From Rhodospirillaceae bacterium (GTDB lineage: Bacteria > Pseudomonadota > Alphaproteobacteria > Rhodospirillales > Rhodospirillaceae): a DNA stretch of 64,000 bases. The notes beneath the pieces are model-generated. The model made no database searches, was not told where the DNA came from, and saw only the letters and a list, made by a program, of their open reading frames with translations. The stretch lies in contig SHWP01000002.1 in NCBI GenBank assembly GCA_009693785.1, positions 59,128 to 123,127 on the forward strand. The letters run 5' to 3'. Of this stretch, positions 8,485 through 20,176 are shown piece by piece. Every line of letters begins with the position of its first letter. Within the stretch, counting starts at the first letter, position 1. The translations under genes and the position numbers were made by a program.

Positions 8485-11098
8485 TTAGAAGTTATATTGA
8501 CCGGTAAGGCCAAACTCGCGGCCACGCGGCAGTTGCAGTTCCAGGGCATTTTTCGAGTTGCCCGGGTTCTGCGTAAAGCGCAAGGCCGAGGAATCCGCGC
8601 CACGGAAAATTGCGCCCGGCGTCAGGTCGTTGAGCACGTTGTTTGCATAGAGCGTCAGGTTCCAAGCCTCGGTTTCAACCCCGAGCTTCGTGTTCATCAT
8701 GTATTTGTTGCCTGTCCATGACACGTTGTGAACTTCTCCAAACGCCTTGGACCTGTAAGACAAGTCGCCTCGCAGGAACCATTGTGCATCAGCCGCCAGG
8801 TCGTCTTTCCAACTGGCTGAAACCGTACCGGTATGCTTAGGCGCAAGGATGCTGTGCTTGCCCTTGGCGTTGCCGCCATTGGCCAAGGTAAGGTCCTGCG
8901 GAACGCCAGTGAATAGCTCGATCTGCTGGTCGTTGGCTTTCTTAAAGACGTGATCGGCCAACCCGTAGTTGGCTGACAGAGTCAGCTGTTGCGTTGCCCG
9001 AATCGTGCCGTCCAATTCGATCCCCTGTACGCGGCTAGCGCCAGAGTTGGTTTGAATGTTGAAGCCGGACGGGCCATTCGGCGTCAGGATGTTTTGTACG
9101 ACGTTATTGATTTTCTGTTTCTTCCAATCGATGTAAAATACATCGCCATTAAGTGTGGCGCGACCGTCCATCAAGGTCGATTTCACGCCGAGTTCATACA
9201 CGAGATTCTTCTCTTCATCGAAGATCGTTTGGCCCGCGGCCTCAAGCCTCGCGAACTCTGCGTCGGTTGGGCCAGCGGCGGTCTTATTGAACAGAGGCGT
9301 ATTGAAGCCGCCGGGCAACGAACCCACCGCATACGACGCATACACCAATACATCGTCATTAACTTTGTAGTCCACCGACACGCGTGGCGTGAAGCTCTTG
9401 ATCGACGATTGGACTGGCCGCGCTGTCGCGGCGTTAAACGGTATGCGGCGTTTGTCTTGGCTGTAACGAGCTTCGGTGCTCAATTTCAGTGCATCTGTAA
9501 TGTCGTACTGAAGTTGGGCAAACGCGGCTTTGTACTTAATGAAGCTTCGGCTGAAATCGCGGCCATCTTCAAAAAAGAAGGCGCTCGTGACGACGTTTCC
9601 GCCGAGGGTGCGTCCGCGGGTTTTGGCCTTGCGATTGTAATAATAGACGCCCGCTAAACCGCGCAGGCGATCCTGTTGCGGCGAGGCGACTCTGAATTCA
9701 CCTGAGTAATCGTAGTTGATCTCGTAACTTTGAGATCCGCCACTGGTCTCAACAATCGCGGTCGTGCCCGAGACTGGGTTGAGGAGAGGGAGGCGATCAG
9801 CGTCAATATTGTATGACGCTTTGTCGGTGTTGTAAGTCATCTGGGCGATTGAATTCCAGTCGTTGTAATCCCACTGGATGTCCGACGTGTACATGCCGAC
9901 GGTGCGGTAGTTGCCGGGTTTTACGCCGGCACCGTATATCGTCAACGGAACGCCGGTCGCGAACGCGGGTGACGCGAAACTTAGTGCCGCTGGCTGGGCC
10001 GGTGTTGCAAGGGTACGGTCATTGCGAGCGGCTTCCAGCGCAGTAAAGAAATTCCGCAGGGCTGTCTGGTCGTAACGCAGGATTCGTCCAAATGTCGGAC
10101 TGAGGGGGTTGTTGTCCACGGCCTGGATAGCAACGCCATCTACCAGCGCCGGCAAATTGAGATTCGGAGCCAAGCCCCTGATCTTCACTTCGCCGCAAAA
10201 ATAGCTGCGTGCGGTGTTGGGTACGCCCGCATCAATTCCAGGCCGGAAGCAGTTGTTTTTCGACGCCGGAATGTAGACCGAGGCGAATTGGCTATCGTAT
10301 GACTTGTTGTAATCGACCTTAACATTAAATTGTAGGTTTTCGGTGGGCAGGAACCGCAGTTTAGCCGTCACGTCGCGGTTTTCTTCCTTGCCGAGCCTGC
10401 TGTGGTCGCTGCGTGTCGGCACGCTCACGAAGTTGTTCTCCGGCCCAACTGACCTGCCTGTGCCGCCCGCATATTGGTTGCGCCATTGACCGCCATAGTA
10501 CTCCCAGTTCCCTGAGAGGAAATATTGAAGCTTGTTTTCGATAATGGGACCGCGCGCCCATATCGCGCCCTTGTAGTCGCTGTGGCTACCAACGCGTGTT
10601 GTCAGTTGTCCTTCGGCGTCGTCCGAAGGTTGCTTGGTCACGTAGTTAATGGCGCCGCCGAACGCGCCGCGTCCATACAGGGCTGATTGCGGTCCGCGCA
10701 GAACTTCGATGCGTTCTAGCGCGTCCGTCGAGACGGTGCTGATCGATCCGGAAATATAAACGCCGTCCACGAAGAACGACGCCAACACGTCAGAGGATTG
10801 CACGCTTGATTGAGCACGAAGGATGGGGCGGTCAAAACGTCGTCCGAAGCTTTTATCGAATGAAAAATTGGGCGTAAAGTTTTGCAGTTCATATACGCCG
10901 CGGATACCGAGCTCTTGGATGCTGTTGGCAGAGAACGCGGAAATCGATAGTGGAACCTCTTGCAGGTTTTCCTCGCGTTTGCGCGAAGTGACAACGATTT
11001 CCTCGATGGCGAGGTTCTGCGCGGCGGCGAAGTCGGCAAAGCCCGTGGCAAAAAAAAGTCACTGCGCTCGTGGCCAGCAGTGCATGCTTCAACCTCAT
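8485..11098 (-). CDS. TonB-dependent receptor, interrupted by a frameshift in an 8-T homopolymer near the N-terminus
   Basis: Main ORF 8485..10803 contains plug and barrel features (FFVDGVYISGSISTVSTDALERIEVLRGPQSALYGRGAFGGAINYVTKQP). Upstream DNA in the same frame continues as ...NLAIEEIVVTSRKREENLQEVPLSISAFSANSIQELGIRGVYELQNFTPNFSFDKSFGRRFDRPILRAQSSVQSSDVLASFF. Signal peptide MRLKHALLATSAVTFF lies in another frame across poly-A 11050-11057. Confidence 0.9.
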
Positions 11099-11369
11099 CT
11101 TGATCTCCCCCAAAGGTCAGCAGTCGCAAATCAAAAAGATAAAGAGGCCACCCCAAGCAGCCTGCAGATTGCTGAGCGCAAATAGGACAGCGGGCAGCTA
11201 AATCTGGCAAGCACAAATGATGGAAAACGCTATGAGTTTATTGGCCGTGGCATAAATGCGACACTACGCGGGCCGCAAGCCAAAGAAAAAGAGCAATTAT
11301 TTTTCATAATAACGCGATTTAAGGTAATCAGTTCCTACGCAATCTCCTGCAAGGCCTGATCGCCTCGCC

Positions 11370-13115
11370 TTATGCCGCCGCGAACGCGCGCTCAAGGGTG
11401 GGCACAGCGTCCATCAGTGTTCGGGTATACGCATGGGCTGGTCTGCTGAGCACTTGGTCGGCCGCGCCACTTTCGACGATCTTGCCCATGTGCATCACGG
11501 CCACCCGGTCGGAGATATGCCGCACCACGGCAACGTTGTGCGAAATGAAAAGATAGCTCAAGTCGAACTTATCTTGCAGGTCGAGCAGAAGATTCAAGAT
11601 TTGCGCCTGGACCGAGACATCAAGCGCCGATGTAGGCTCGTCCAACAGCAACAAGCGTGGGTGAACCGACAGGGCGCGGCCGATGGCGATGCGCTGGCGT
11701 TGGCCCCCGGAAAATTCATGCGGCAACCGGTCGATGGCGTGTGGGTCGAGGCCAACCATTTCGCAGAGTTCCTCGGCGGTATCGCGCAATTGTTTTTTAC
11801 TGGGTTTTTTGCCGACCGTTAGCGGCTCGGTCATGATGCGCCAAATGGGCCAGCGCGGGTCCAGTGAGCTTTGCGGGTCTTGGAATACGATTTGAATTTC
11901 ACGCCGCGTGATCTCGTCGTGGTCCTTGAGGTCCTTGCCCTTGTACTTGAGTTGTCCCTCGGCTAGCGAGGCAAGGCCGACAACAGTATTGGCGAAGGAT
12001 GTCTTGCCGCATCCGGACTCGCCTACAATCGATAACGTCTCGCCCTCGAACAAACTCAAATTCACGTGGTCGACAGCGGTTTGGTAGCTCACGGGTCGGC
12101 CAAAGAAATCATATTTCTTGGGGTAGCGCACGGTCGCATTCACGGCCTCAAAGATGGGTTGGCCGCGGCCAAAGCGTACAAATTTCGCTTGCGGTGCTGA
12201 TCGCCCAGAATCTTTCAGCGGCGTCAAAGTTTTCACGCCTGCTGGTTTTTCGCCCGTCGCACTTTCGATCATGACGGCGGCCACAGTTTCAAGCCGCGAC
12301 TTCGGCTGCTTGCCCTCGGGAAGCGCGTTGAGCAGAGCCTTGGTATAGGCATGTTGCGGCTTGCCAATGACATCGCGCGTTTTGCCGTGCTCGACGATCT
12401 TGCCCTTATACATCACATAGACGCGGTTACAGAGCTGGGCGACGACCGCCAGGTCGTGCGTGATCAGCATGACCGCGGTACGCGTGGCGGTTGCGCGTTC
12501 CTTGAGCAGGTTCAAAATTTGCGCCTGAACGGTCACGTCGAGCGCCGTGGTCGGCTCATCGGCCAAGATCAGCTTGGGTTGGCAGGAAAATGCCATGGCG
12601 ATCATGACGCGCTGGCGCATGCCGCCTGAGAGTTCGTGAGGATAGGCCATGAAGACCCGTTCGGGGTCTTGAATTTTCATGTCCGATAAAAGTTGCAGCG
12701 AAAGCTTTGCGGCTTCGTCGGGTGTAATTTTCTGGTGGCGCATAATCACGTCGAACATTTGTTCGCGCACGCGCAACACCGGATTGAGCGCCGTCATGGG
12801 CTCTTGGAAAATCATCGAGACTTCGCCGCCCCGGATCTTTCGTAACTCGTTCTCGTTCATCGTCAGCACGTCGCGGTCGAGCACCGAAACCGTACCATGC
12901 GGGATTTTTATTTTAGATCGTGGCAACAGGCGAAGAATGTTCAAGGCCGTGACGGATTTGCCTGAGCCAGACTCACCCACAACGCCCACCACCTCGCCCG
13001 CGCTAATATCGAGCGAGATTCCCTTCAAGGCCTCGACCACATCGCCTTGGCTGATGAAATGGAGCGCCAGGTTGTCGATGCGCAAAACATTATGAGAGGC
13101 CGGCGCCGTGGTCAT
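11370..13115 (-). CDS. Peptide-type ABC transporter, tandem-fused ATP-binding protein (DppD-DppF/YejF-like)
   Basis: Two Walker A motifs ([24 protein letters not shown]) and two signature motifs ([30 protein letters not shown]). Probable start MTTAPASHN at 13115 rather than the ORF-track start 13190. Confidence 0.94.
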   Translation of the reverse strand: MTTAPASHNVLRIDNLALHFISQGDVVEALKGISLDISAGEVVGVVGESGSGKSVTALNILRLLPRSKIKIPHGTVSVLDRDVLTMNENELRKIRGGEVSMIFQEPMTALNPVLRVREQMFDVIMRHQKITPDEAAKLSLQLLSDMKIQDPERVFMAYPHELSGGMRQRVMIAMAFSCQPKLILADEPTTALDVTVQAQILNLLKERATATRTAVMLITHDLAVVAQLCNRVYVMYKGKIVEHGKTRDVIGKPQHAYTKALLNALPEGKQPKSRLETVAAVMIESATGEKPAGVKTLTPLKDSGRSAPQAKFVRFGRGQPIFEAVNATVRYPKKYDFFGRPVSYQTAVDHVNLSLFEGETLSIVGESGCGKTSFANTVVGLASLAEGQLKYKGKDLKDHDEITRREIQIVFQDPQSSLDPRWPIWRIMTEPLTVGKKPSKKQLRDTAEELCEMVGLDPHAIDRLPHEFSGGQRQRIAIGRALSVHPRLLLLDEPTSALDVSVQAQILNLLLDLQDKFDLSYLFISHNVAVVRHISDRVAVMHMGKIVESGAADQVLSRPAHAYTRTLMDAVPTLERAFAAA

Positions 13116-13140
13116 GCGGGTGTGTGCTTTCGAATACCGG

Positions 13141-14049
13141 TCAAACGTCGATACTGCGGCCGCGCTTACGCGCGAGGCCGGCGATTCCATCGCCCACCAG
13201 ATTCATGGTGATCACGGCCATGACAATGGCGCCTGCCGGAACCAGCAACATCCAGGGGGCTTTCAACAGGTATTGGCGGCTTTCGGCCAGCATGTTGCCC
13301 CAGGTTGGTACGCCCAAGGGCGCGCCGATGCCCAGAAACGACAAGGCGCTTTCAGCGATCAAAAGCCCGGCAAAGTGAAAGGCGAAAATCACGAATAAAC
13401 TTGCCCGCACGCCGGGAAGCACGTGACCAAACATGATGGCAAACCGGTTGACGCCTGCGATGTGCGCGGCCTTCACATAATCGCGCTGGTAGATCGAGCT
13501 CGCCTCGGCGTAGGTCACACGCATATAGACCACCCACGACAAAAGGCCCAACGTTAAAACCAACGGCACAAAACCATGGCCGACGATCACCACAACGACA
13601 ATCGCCACGATAAGAAATGGCAGCGACTGCATCGTGTCGGTGAATTGACGAATGATAGTGCGTGCCCAGCCTTCTTTCTCGGCGGCCATCAAGCCCAAGG
13701 TCGTGCCAATGAATAGATTGATGATGTTTGCGGTCAGCGCGCACGCCATCGACCACTGCAGGCCCGCGACCGCGCGGCTCCACAAATCGCGGCCCAAGTG
13801 GTCACTGCCCAGCAAATAACCCTTCGTTCCAACAGCGGCAAACCTGGCCATCAAATCGCCTTGCATGGGGTCATGGGTTTGCAGCCATTGGCCAAACACG
13901 GCCAGCACGACAATGGTCACGAACAAGATGAAGGCGATGACGATCTCGACGTTCGTGAATTGCTTGATTTTAGAGCGGTTAAACCGCGCAATCACATTGA
14001 ACGGGTTGATGCTCTCTGTCGCATTGTTGGGCGCACTGACGCTACTCAT
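13141..14049 (-). CDS. Peptide-type ABC transporter permease (DppC-like)
   Basis: LLGSDHLGRDLWSRAVAGLQ...ALSFLGIGAPLGVPTWGNMLAESRQYL motif, adjacent to DppB- and ATPase-type genes. Confidence 0.93.
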   Translation of the reverse strand: MSSVSAPNNATESINPFNVIARFNRSKIKQFTNVEIVIAFILFVTIVVLAVFGQWLQTHDPMQGDLMARFAAVGTKGYLLGSDHLGRDLWSRAVAGLQWSMACALTANIINLFIGTTLGLMAAEKEGWARTIIRQFTDTMQSLPFLIVAIVVVVIVGHGFVPLVLTLGLLSWVVYMRVTYAEASSIYQRDYVKAAHIAGVNRFAIMFGHVLPGVRASLFVIFAFHFAGLLIAESALSFLGIGAPLGVPTWGNMLAESRQYLLKAPWMLLVPAGAIVMAVITMNLVGDGIAGLARKRGRSIDV

Positions 14050-14052
14050 GAC

Positions 14053-15051
14053 TCACGACCCCTTTGTCCGTAGGCGGGGGTCGAGATAGCGGAACACGAG
14101 ATCGGTGCAGGCATTCACGGTGAAGACCATGATGGCGATCATGAAGGCCAGCGCTTGTACGACCGGGAAGTCGAGTGTTTGCACGGACTCCAACAACAGC
14201 CAACCCATACCGGGCCAGGAGAAAATTGTTTCTATAATCGCGCTACCGCCCAGCAGGAATGCAAACTGGGTGCCGATCAGCGCTGCCGCACCTAACAGGG
14301 CGTTGGGCACGGCGTGGCTCCACAGCAATGTCGTTTGACTTGCGCCATTGGCGCGCGCAGTGCGGATGTAGTCCTCGCGCATCGCTTCGGCGACGTTAGC
14401 GGCCACCACGCGCGTGAGGCTCGGGACGAGGAACGAGGCGAGACTGCAGACCGGCAGCACCCATGTGCGGGCATCGAGCGGTTCATAACCCAGTGATGGC
14501 AGCAAGCGCAGGTTCACGGCAAAAATTTGAATCAATATAAGTGCAGTGACGAACCCCGGCACGCCCTGCATCACGAACAGCAAGCCCGAGATCGCTCTGC
14601 GTTCCGGATTTTCCGGTTTAAAGCCCAGCCACGATCCCAGCGGGATGGCGATTGAAGCCGTCAGCAAGATCGCCATGCCAGCCAGGTGCAGCGTGCGGGG
14701 TAGCATGTCCAAAACTTTCAGCATCGCCGGTTCGGCGCTGGCCAACGACTTGCCAAAGTTGAGCTGCAATACATTGAGCATGTAGCGGAAATATTGAACG
14801 AGAAGGGGCTGGTCTAAACCATATTGCGCCCTGATCGCCGCAAGCTGTTCCGGCGTGGCGTCATTTCCTGCCAGGACCAAGGCGGGGTCGCCTGCCTGAC
14901 GCATCAAAAAGAATAAAAGTGTCGTGACCGTGAACAGCAGCCATGCCAATTTTCGCAATTGGAAAAGCAACGGCATGAGGGCCGTCATGATGTCGCTGAC
15001 CGCTGCCTTTGCGGCAGGCGGATTGGGGGCGTTATCGGCAACCGAACTCAT
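14053..15051 (-). CDS. Peptide-type ABC transporter permease (DppB-like)
   Basis: FFLMRQAGDPALVLAGNDATPEQLAAIRAQYGLDQPLLVQYFRYM...RTARANGASQTTLLWSHAVPNALLGAAALIGTQFAFLLGGSAIIETIFSWPGMGWLL. Confidence 0.94.
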   Translation of the reverse strand: MSSVADNAPNPPAAKAAVSDIMTALMPLLFQLRKLAWLLFTVTTLLFFLMRQAGDPALVLAGNDATPEQLAAIRAQYGLDQPLLVQYFRYMLNVLQLNFGKSLASAEPAMLKVLDMLPRTLHLAGMAILLTASIAIPLGSWLGFKPENPERRAISGLLFVMQGVPGFVTALILIQIFAVNLRLLPSLGYEPLDARTWVLPVCSLASFLVPSLTRVVAANVAEAMREDYIRTARANGASQTTLLWSHAVPNALLGAAALIGTQFAFLLGGSAIIETIFSWPGMGWLLLESVQTLDFPVVQALAFMIAIMVFTVNACTDLVFRYLDPRLRTKGS

Positions 15052-15243
15052 GCCACTCCCATACGTCCCTGTTTTGAGTCTGGCTATTTAAAGCCTGTTT
15101 CGTCGTTTCTTGGCCCTATGTAAGGCGCGCGGAGACTATACCAAGCAAAGAGCACGCTTCTAGGGGAATCTCACCCTGCTCAAAAGCCGCATCCTGGGCA
15201 TTACGATTATATCTGCTGGAATGACGAGCGACTAAATATCCGC

Positions 15244-16007
15244 CTAGGACATGGCCTTGGCCGGAAGGCGCGCTAAGGCGGCTTCCATGGCTTTTGATAC
15301 GGTCTGTAACACCTTGACCCGTGCATAACGTTTGTCGTTGGCGGCGACCAAATGCCAGGGCGCGGCTGCCGTCGAGGTGCGGCTGATCATGTCGTTCACT
15401 GCCTCTTCATAAAGGTCCCACTTTTCGCGGTTGCGCCAATCGTCCGCGGTGAGTTTCCAGCTTTTATGTGCGGCCTTGCCTCGATCCTTAAAGCGGCGTT
15501 TTTGTTCGTCCTTGGTAATGTGGAGCCACATTTTGACGACCACACCGCCCGTTTCGGCCAGTTGGCTCTCGAAATCATTGATCTCGGCATAGCCGCGCAT
15601 CCAAGCTTCTTCATCGATTAGATTCTCAACGCGCTCCACAAGTACGCGGCCGTACCAACTCCGGTCGAAAATCGTCATATGCCCGGCGCGGCCAAGGTGG
15701 CGCCAAAACCGCCAAAGGTAATGGTGCGCACGTTCTTCATCGGTGGGCGCGGCGATCGGCACAATGCGGTAATCGCGCGCGTTCAATGCGAAGGTCAGTC
15801 GGCGAATGGCGCACCTTTACCTGCGGCATCCCATCCTTCCAATAACACCACGCCCGCTCCTTTGACCCCGCTAATGATGATCAGGGTGGGAAAGTCCGCC
15901 GCCCGGGCGCGCTGCTGCAGGTCGATCAGGTCGAGGCGCAGCCGGTCGCGAACCTCGCGGAATGCCGCGTCCGATAGCTTTGCCCCAACCTCGGCAGTTT
16001 CAAACAT
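15244..16007 (-). CDS. Polyphosphate kinase 2 family protein, split by an apparent 1-nt frameshift
   Basis: N-terminal part ...VVLLEGWDAAGKG then frame lost; C-terminal part in another frame NARDYRIVPIAAPTDEERAHHYLWRFWRHLGRAGHMTIFDRSWYGRVLVERVE. Restoring one G gives GWDAAGKGGAIRRLTFALNARDYR, the canonical PPK2 continuation. Confidence 0.88.
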
Positions 16008-16189
16008 GCGCAATTCTCCTCTTTGGCGGCCCTCGGATTTATTGTATGTCCGCCCCTTCACCCGTCGCGGGTGGGCTTTATATGTGCCGCTCAGTCTGAC
16101 CTTTGCCGCCAGCCAATTCTTTGATCGGGCGCAAGTCCAGACCTACCGGCAAGATATAGGCTAAACCCGCCAATTTGAGGACATGATCC

Positions 16190-17197
16190 ATGGCAGTTCG
16201 CGTTGCCCTGAACGGATTTGGCCGCATTGGCCGCATGGTGTTCCGGGCGCTAATCGAATCAAAGCGCACCGATATCGAGGTGGTGGCCATCAACGACCTG
16301 GGCCCGCCTGAGTCCAACGCGCACCTTTTAAAGTGGGATTCCGTCCACGGGCCCTTGCCCGAGGATGTGAGCGTGACTGGCGATGTCATGTCGGTGGCGG
16401 GCCGCCAGTTCAAGGTGCTCAAGGAAAGAGACCCCACCAAGCTGCCCTGGAAAGACCTCAAGGTCGATATCGTCGCCGAATGCACAGGCATATTCACCGA
16501 TAAAGACAAGGCGCAGGTCCATCTCGCCGCGGGTGCAAAACGGGTGCTGGTCTCCGCGCCATCGGCAGGCGCGGATTTGACCGTGGTCTATGGCGTCAAT
16601 CACCAAAAGCTCACCTCAGCGCACACCATTGTCTCGAATGCGTCGTGCACGACCAACTGCCTGGCCCCGGTAGCTTATATTTTGCAAAAAGCCTTTGGCG
16701 TGAAGCACGGCTATATGACCACGATTCACGCCTACACCGGCGACCAGGCCACCGTTGATACGCTGCACAAAGATCTTCGCCGCGCTCGCGCCGCAGCCAT
16801 CAGCATGATTCCCACATCAACCGGTGCGGCTAAGGCTGTGGGCGAGGTGTTGCCTGAATTGAAGGGTAAGCTCGACGGCACGGCCATTCGCGTGCCCACG
16901 CCCAATGTCTCGGTGGTGGATTTTAAGTGCGTGCTGGCCAAAGATGTCACTGAAGCTGATATCAACGACGCCATGGCTGCTGCAGCCGCCGGCGAGTTGA
17001 AGGGCGTTCTGATGGTCAACAAGCTGCCGTTGGTGTCCATCGACTTCAATCACAACCCTTACAGTTCGATTTTCGACGCCACACAAACCAAAGTTCTCGA
17101 AAAAAACTTCGCCCGCGTGCTCAGCTGGTACGATAACGAGTGGGGCTTTTCGAACCGCATGCTTGATACACTGGCCGTGATGGGCAAACTGCTCTAG
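16190..17197 (+). CDS. gap: Type I glyceraldehyde-3-phosphate dehydrogenase
   Basis: [43 protein letters not shown]. Confidence 0.97.
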   Translation: MAVRVALNGFGRIGRMVFRALIESKRTDIEVVAINDLGPPESNAHLLKWDSVHGPLPEDVSVTGDVMSVAGRQFKVLKERDPTKLPWKDLKVDIVAECTGIFTDKDKAQVHLAAGAKRVLVSAPSAGADLTVVYGVNHQKLTSAHTIVSNASCTTNCLAPVAYILQKAFGVKHGYMTTIHAYTGDQATVDTLHKDLRRARAAAISMIPTSTGAAKAVGEVLPELKGKLDGTAIRVPTPNVSVVDFKCVLAKDVTEADINDAMAAAAAGELKGVLMVNKLPLVSIDFNHNPYSSIFDATQTKVLEKNFARVLSWYDNEWGFSNRMLDTLAVMGKLL

Positions 17198-17213
17198 GCG
17201 CCACTGCAAACCG

Positions 17214-18407
17214 ATGGCGAAATTCAAGACACTCGATCAGGCCGATGTCGCGGGCAAGCGGGTGCTGGTCCGTGCTGACCTGAATGTGCCGATGAAGGAC
17301 GGCCGTGTCACTGACGCGACGCGGCTTGAGCGCCTCATGCCGACATTGACAGATCTTGCGGCCAAGGGCGCGAAGGTCATCGTGATCTCGCACTTCGATC
17401 GGCCGAAGGGTAAGCGCGTGCCTGAGATGTCGCTGCGGCCCGTGGCGCAAGCGCTTGAAAAAATCGCGCGTCAGCCGGTCGCCTTCGCCGATGATTGCAT
17501 CGGTCCGCCAGCGGCGAGTGTGATTGCGGCATTGCAGGGCGGCCACATCGCGGTGCTGGAGAACCTTCGCTATCACAAGGGCGAGGAAGCCAACGACAGC
17601 GTTTTCATCAAAGATCTGGCCGCGCTCGGCGATGTTTATGTGAACGACGCCTTCTCCGCCGCGCATCGCGCCCACGCCTCGACGGAAGGGCTCGCCCACA
17701 TGTTGCCTGCGTTTGCGGGTCGTCAAATGCAGGCCGAACTGGAAGCGCTGGCCGCCGCGTTGGAAAATCCCAAAAAACCCGTCATGGCCATTGTTGGCGG
17801 CTCGAAGGTATCAACCAAGCTCGACGTGCTTTCAAACCTCGTGAAGCGGGTGAATGTACTGGTGATTGGCGGCGGCATGGCCAACACATTCTTGCACGCT
17901 CAAGGCATCGATGTGGGCAAGTCGTTGTGCGAGCGCGATTTGGCTGAGACGGCGGAACAAGTGCTGGCGAAGGCCACCGCACACGGTTGTCAAATCGTGC
18001 TGCCGCAAGATGCGGTGATTGCCGATACGCTCAAAGCCGGGGCGCCAGCCGAAGTGTGCGCCATCGACGCGGTTCCGGCAGACCAAATGATTCTCGATCT
18101 CGGCCCCGCCAGTACGAAGTCGATTGAGCAGCATCTGCGCCAATGTAAGACATTGTTATGGAACGGTCCGGTCGGCGCCTTCGAGACCAAACCCTTCGAT
18201 GAGGCCACCATGTCCATCGCCAAGGCAGCGGCTGCATTGACGAAGAAGGGCGAGCTTGTTTCCATTGCCGGTGGTGGCGATACCGTTGCCGCCCTCAACA
18301 CGGCTGGCGTGACCGGTGACTTTACGTATGTGTCCACCGCTGGCGGTGCATTCTTGGAATGGATTGAGGGCAAAGACCTGCCGGGCGTCAAGGCACTGGC
18401 GCAATAA
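17214..18407 (+). CDS. pgk: Phosphoglycerate kinase
   Basis: [68 protein letters not shown]. Confidence 0.97.
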   Translation: MAKFKTLDQADVAGKRVLVRADLNVPMKDGRVTDATRLERLMPTLTDLAAKGAKVIVISHFDRPKGKRVPEMSLRPVAQALEKIARQPVAFADDCIGPPAASVIAALQGGHIAVLENLRYHKGEEANDSVFIKDLAALGDVYVNDAFSAAHRAHASTEGLAHMLPAFAGRQMQAELEALAAALENPKKPVMAIVGGSKVSTKLDVLSNLVKRVNVLVIGGGMANTFLHAQGIDVGKSLCERDLAETAEQVLAKATAHGCQIVLPQDAVIADTLKAGAPAEVCAIDAVPADQMILDLGPASTKSIEQHLRQCKTLLWNGPVGAFETKPFDEATMSIAKAAAALTKKGELVSIAGGGDTVAALNTAGVTGDFTYVSTAGGAFLEWIEGKDLPGVKALAQ

Positions 18408-19428
18408 CGTTCATCGCAAGCAACACCAGAATCGAATCCACACTCGCCCAGACATTCTCACAGCCTGGCAATGAGCGTTGCGCAAGCTCCATCGCAGATG
18501 CTGAGCCTTGTGCGAGGCCAGCGAAGACACACTTGGCGGCTTCGTTCAGTTTAATATCCGCAAATGCGGTTTGTAGCGCGGCGGTCTCAAGGGCCGATGA
18601 GTCTGCTATGGTTATAAATGGCATGGCCGCGATGCGTTGGGCCGCCTTCTGCTGATCGATACGCCGGGGATTGCGGGCAAAAATATCCCATCGCCGCGCG
18701 CGGTTGAGGAAAAAATCCTTGATGGTCTCGCGCGCGATGAGGTCGGGCTCGTCTGCCAGCATTTTCGCAGCAGTCTTGGAAAAATTAAATCGCGCTATCG
18801 CATCGGCCAGCCGCACGGGCCCGGCATACGCAAGATCAATGGCGCCAAGCTCACTGGCGACACAACGGAAGGATAACGCATGACCCGCAGCAGGGGCAGG
18901 CGATGCCCCCTGCATTGCCGCCAGTGCGGACTGCGCCTGCGGGTTCACCGCGAAGAAGTTACTCCGCGAATCTCGAACACGGGCGGCGAAATCAATGCCG
19001 CTTATTCGATCGGCGGCGTTGTTTGCCAGGGCCAATCGCTTGACGGCAGCCGCCACCGAAGCGCCGGGCGTTGTGTCGTAGTCGAGAATGACAACGCCCT
19101 CTGGCGCGAGCTTCGTTTTAATCGCCCGCGACATGGCGGTGCGTGCGTCAGTGTCGAGACGTGACCACAACTCATCAATCACCAACACATCAATCCGAGC
19201 GCGATCATCACCGATATCGGTGTCGTTGACGGTGACGAAATGGGTAACTTGTGCCTGGGGGCAAGCCGCCCTCAGCTTGGCCAAGCGGTTCTGATCGCAC
19301 GGTCCCAATACCGCGTATGTCAGAGTGCCTGAAAAATCCGGTGGTTCAATTTGGTTGAACAGCAATGTAATCGCGAGACGGCGTGGGCTTAACAAGGTCA
19401 AATCGCACGCGGTCATTGCTGGGCCCAA
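18388..19428 (-). CDS. Methyltransferase-regulatory-domain-like protein with degenerate SAM-binding domain
   Basis: [47 protein letters not shown] aligns by eye to SAM-methyltransferase N-termini but lacks GxGxG. C-terminal [24 protein letters not shown] resembles PF10119-type regulatory domains. Confidence 0.55.
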   Translation of the reverse strand: MGPAMTACDLTLLSPRRLAITLLFNQIEPPDFSGTLTYAVLGPCDQNRLAKLRAACPQAQVTHFVTVNDTDIGDDRARIDVLVIDELWSRLDTDARTAMSRAIKTKLAPEGVVILDYDTTPGASVAAAVKRLALANNAADRISGIDFAARVRDSRSNFFAVNPQAQSALAAMQGASPAPAAGHALSFRCVASELGAIDLAYAGPVRLADAIARFNFSKTAAKMLADEPDLIARETIKDFFLNRARRWDIFARNPRRIDQQKAAQRIAAMPFITIADSSALETAALQTAFADIKLNEAAKCVFAGLAQGSASAMELAQRSLPGCENVWASVDSILVLLAMNVIAPVP

Positions 19429-19449
19429 GTCAGTTTCCCGTCGGTATCA

Positions 19450-20142
19450 TCAATTCAGGCGCAATTGAAACGTCATCCACGCGGCAAAGCCCAGCAAAAT
19501 AACCGCCGAGGATTTGTTGATCAGGCCCAGCGTCGACGCGCCAATCTTGGCACGAAAGGCTGCCACGGACCCGCTCAACAACAGCCACCAGGCCATGGAA
19601 CCAACAAAAGCACCGCTGACCAAGGCGATAGCTTGGCCGAAGGCGGTTGCAGCCTCAGTGTTTGCGGGTGCAGCCAGCCCCGCGCCAGCAAAGATCGCCG
19701 CGAACGACAAGATCGTCATGGGGTTGGTGAGCGTGAGCGCGCAGGTGCTGGCAAACGCCACCCATAACGAACCGCCCGGTTGATTCACGTTGCCCGCGTC
19801 GGCATCGCGGGGTGTCTGCCGCCACGTGCTCGACGCGATCCACAACAGCACAGCAATACCGGCGATGCGTAAATAGGGCCCCGTGCTTTGAAGAATCAGC
19901 GTCACCGCTGTAATGCCGAACGCACCAAGGGCAGCGTACATGGCATCGGCTGTGGCCGCACCCAACCCGGTCACAAAACCCGCGGCCATCCCCGATGCTA
20001 AAGTGGTGCGCATGCACAGAATGCCGATGGGCCCCACCGGCGCTGCAATAGACACGCCGATAAGCAGGCCTTTAGCGAAATCTGTGAGGAACTCAAACAG
20101 GGCGATTCTCCCAAACAAGATCATGTTGCCGGTGTCATCCAA
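19450..20142 (-). CDS. LysE family translocator
   Basis: FAKGLLIGVSIAAPVGPIGILCMRTTLASGMAAGFVTGLGAATADAMYAALGAFG; TNPMTILSFAAIFAGAG. Confidence 0.9.
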   Translation of the reverse strand: MDDTGNMILFGRIALFEFLTDFAKGLLIGVSIAAPVGPIGILCMRTTLASGMAAGFVTGLGAATADAMYAALGAFGITAVTLILQSTGPYLRIAGIAVLLWIASSTWRQTPRDADAGNVNQPGGSLWVAFASTCALTLTNPMTILSFAAIFAGAGLAAPANTEAATAFGQAIALVSGAFVGSMAWWLLLSGSVAAFRAKIGASTLGLINKSSAVILLGFAAWMTFQLRLN

Positions 20143-20176
20143 CCGGCTTTGCGGGTTTTGGAGAACCGGGGAGCGG

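Noticed and set aside
10716-11216. ORF 10716..11216 (-) as an independent protein
   Set aside because: It is an out-of-frame reading across the TonB-receptor N-terminus; the other frames carry the receptor signal and plug sequence.
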